A stretch of DNA of 7,503 nt from JANNXQ01 sp038238555 (lineage in GTDB: Bacteria > Verrucomicrobiota > Verrucomicrobiia > Chthoniobacterales > Chthoniobacteraceae), in NCBI GenBank assembly GCA_038238555.1, contig JBBRXP010000242.1, forward strand, positions 1-7,503. Reading direction: 5' to 3'. Shown here in pieces: positions 6,523 to 7,503 of this stretch. Position 1 is the first letter of the stretch. Every line of letters begins with the position of its first letter. The notes beneath the pieces were generated by a model, which had not been told where the DNA came from, ran no database searches, and saw only the letters and a list, made by a program, of their open reading frames with translations. The position numbers and the translations under genes were made by a program.

Positions 6523-7368
6523 AAACAATCACCCGCAGAAATTTTCTGACCGTGACCGGCACAGCCGCCGCGGCCTGTTCGACTGGCGCGGCGGAAGTCC
6601 GTCCCAAACCGTCCGGCATCATTGATTGCCAGAGCCACCTGTTCGCGCCCGAGCTTCTCGCCTACATGGAGAAACGCAAGGAGGCGCCTAAACATCTATA
6701 TGAAGGACGATCAGCGTTACCTTGCAGTCGGCAACTGGCACCGGCCGATGGTGACTGGCATTGACCTGCCCGCGAAGCTCGCGGCCAAGGACGCGGCGGG
6801 CATCCAGTTGACGGCGATCAGCACCAACGACCCCGGCCCCGAACAGTTCGGCGCGGAGGGACTGGCGGTGGCGCGCATGATTCATGACTATCTCGCCAGC
6901 GTGGTCGCGCAGCATCCGGATCGCTTCTTCGCCCTCGCGACTTTGCCATTGCAAGACCGCGATGCGTCGGAGGCTGAGTTGGATCGCTGCATCAACAAGC
7001 TCGGGATGAAAGGCATTCTGCTGTATTCCAACATCGCGGGCAAATTTCCCGACGAGCCGGAGTTTCGCTGGCTGTTCCGCACCGCCGAAGCTAAGGGCCT
7101 TCCTGTCCTGCTGCACCCGCCTTACCCGGTGTGTTATGAGCAGACGAAGGGCTTCAATCTCACAGGCGGCCTGGGCTTGATGTTTGACACCACCATCGCC
7201 CTCACCCGCATCATCCTATCCGGCTTGCTCGACGAACATCCCAAGCTAAAGCTGGTCTGCCCGCACGTCGGCGGCACCCTGCCGTTTCTGATCGGCCGCA
7301 TTGATCACCAAGTCACCGTCTTGAAGCGCGTGAAGGTGAAACTGCAACAGGCACCGAGCGCCTACTGA
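6519..7368 (+). pseudogene. Amidohydrolase (Amidohydro_2/ACMSD-like), frameshifted and truncated
   Basis: The gene encodes a metal-dependent TIM-barrel hydrolase or decarboxylase with a Tat signal (TRRNFL, residues 5-10) and the first metal-site region IIDCQSHLF (34-42). Coding sense in this frame is lost after KRKEAP (57). The frame runs to TGA at 6762-6764, while the next frame carries NIYMKDDQRYLAVGNWHRP onward. Deleting one A from AAA at 6690-6692 joins the two into 282 residues. The second part holds DPGPEQFGAEG, FFALATLPLQDRD, LGMKGILLYSN, VLLHPPYP (metal His), GGLGLMFDTT and CPHVGGTLPFLIGRIDH, all in family order. The protein stops at AYTGA (7363-7368), before the expected region with the late SDHPW-type metal Asp, so roughly 60 residues are missing. 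An IS630-type element starts there. The leader ends in AAAC (17-20), which could be a weak lipobox. Starts by ATGA overlap with the sulfatase. Confidence 0.85.
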
Positions 7369-7503
7369 CAGGTCTTTGGGATAGACTACACTGAATAATG
7401 TGTTAGCTATTGAGCATGACAAAGACGGACGGACGCAAACTGGACCATAAGACGAGTGAACATTTCCGGCGGCTGGCCGTGCGGCGCGTGGTGGAAGGCG
7501 GTG
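7365..7503 (+). mobile_element. IS630-family insertion sequence, left end (runs off the window)
   Basis: Sequence similarity to the amidohydrolase family ends abruptly at about 7365, and a transposase-like frame begins 51 nt later. IS630-type elements insert at TA; the TA at 7363-7364, inside the last Tyr codon, is the likely target. The left boundary would then begin CTGACAGG. The right end lies outside the window, so the inverted repeat cannot be confirmed and the boundary is uncertain by a few bases. Confidence 0.62.
7416..7503 (+). CDS. IS630-family transposase, N-terminal fragment
   Basis: Twenty-nine codons are visible before the window ends. The start MTKTDGRKLDHKT followed by a basic, arginine-rich segment (FRRLAVRRVVEGG) matches what I know of the N-terminus of IS630-type DDE transposases, where it precedes a helix-turn-helix DNA-binding region. 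The ATG at 7416 is preceded only by a weak TGAG. The remainder, including the catalytic DDE residues, is outside the window, so activity cannot be judged. The alternative, an unrelated DNA-binding protein, is less likely because the gene interrupts an amidohydrolase. Confidence 0.7.
   Translation, partial: MTKTDGRKLDHKTSEHFRRLAVRRVVEGG

Noticed and set aside
1860..7260. Frequent CTAA tetramers along the window
   Set aside because: A rough count of about 16 is no more than base composition predicts, so only the pair flanking the foldback element is considered meaningful.

Overview
The window is a GC-rich, single-strand gene cluster: every supported gene reads left to right. It most likely comes from a member of the PVC superphylum (Verrucomicrobia, Planctomycetes or Lentisphaerae/Kiritimatiellae). 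This is inferred from two secreted type I sulfatases beside a sodium:solute symporter, a Tat-dependent amidohydrolase next to a sulfatase, exported proteins of unknown function, starts lacking Shine-Dalgarno sequences, and an intergenic foldback repeat built on ACGGAT/ATCCGT units of a kind I recall from such genomes. No 16S or other phylogenetic marker is present, so the assignment is an inference.

Layout. Positions 1-351 hold the C-terminal end of a sodium:solute symporter. A first sulfatase (393-1709) follows, then a small exported protein with an NTF2-like look (1741-2286), then a 515-residue exported protein made of two copies of one beta-rich domain (2318-3865), each about 30 nt from the last. 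A class C beta-lactamase-like serine hydrolase follows (3949-4887); its export leader appears broken across reading frames. A 172-bp MITE-like foldback element (4904-5075), flanked by CTAA on both sides, fills most of the next gap. A second sulfatase (5110-6522) overlaps by 4 nt the start of a metal-dependent amidohydrolase (6519-7368). The amidohydrolase is broken twice: by a one-base frameshift near 6690 and by loss of its C-terminus where an IS630-type insertion sequence begins (about 7365 to the window edge).

How the genes may work together. Sulfatases plus a symporter fit export of desulfating enzymes and uptake of the released small molecule, that is, use of sulfated polysaccharide or another sulfate ester. 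The two-domain exported protein could be a carbohydrate-binding or structural component, but nothing in its sequence proves this. The substrate cannot be read from the sequence.

The right half shows decay or mobile-element traffic: a suspect signal peptide, a foldback element, a frameshift and an insertion sequence lie within about 3.6 kb. The most novel-looking items are the duplicated-domain protein and the intact foldback element with its apparent target duplication. I see no CRISPR array, no RNA gene and no clear defence or biosynthetic system.
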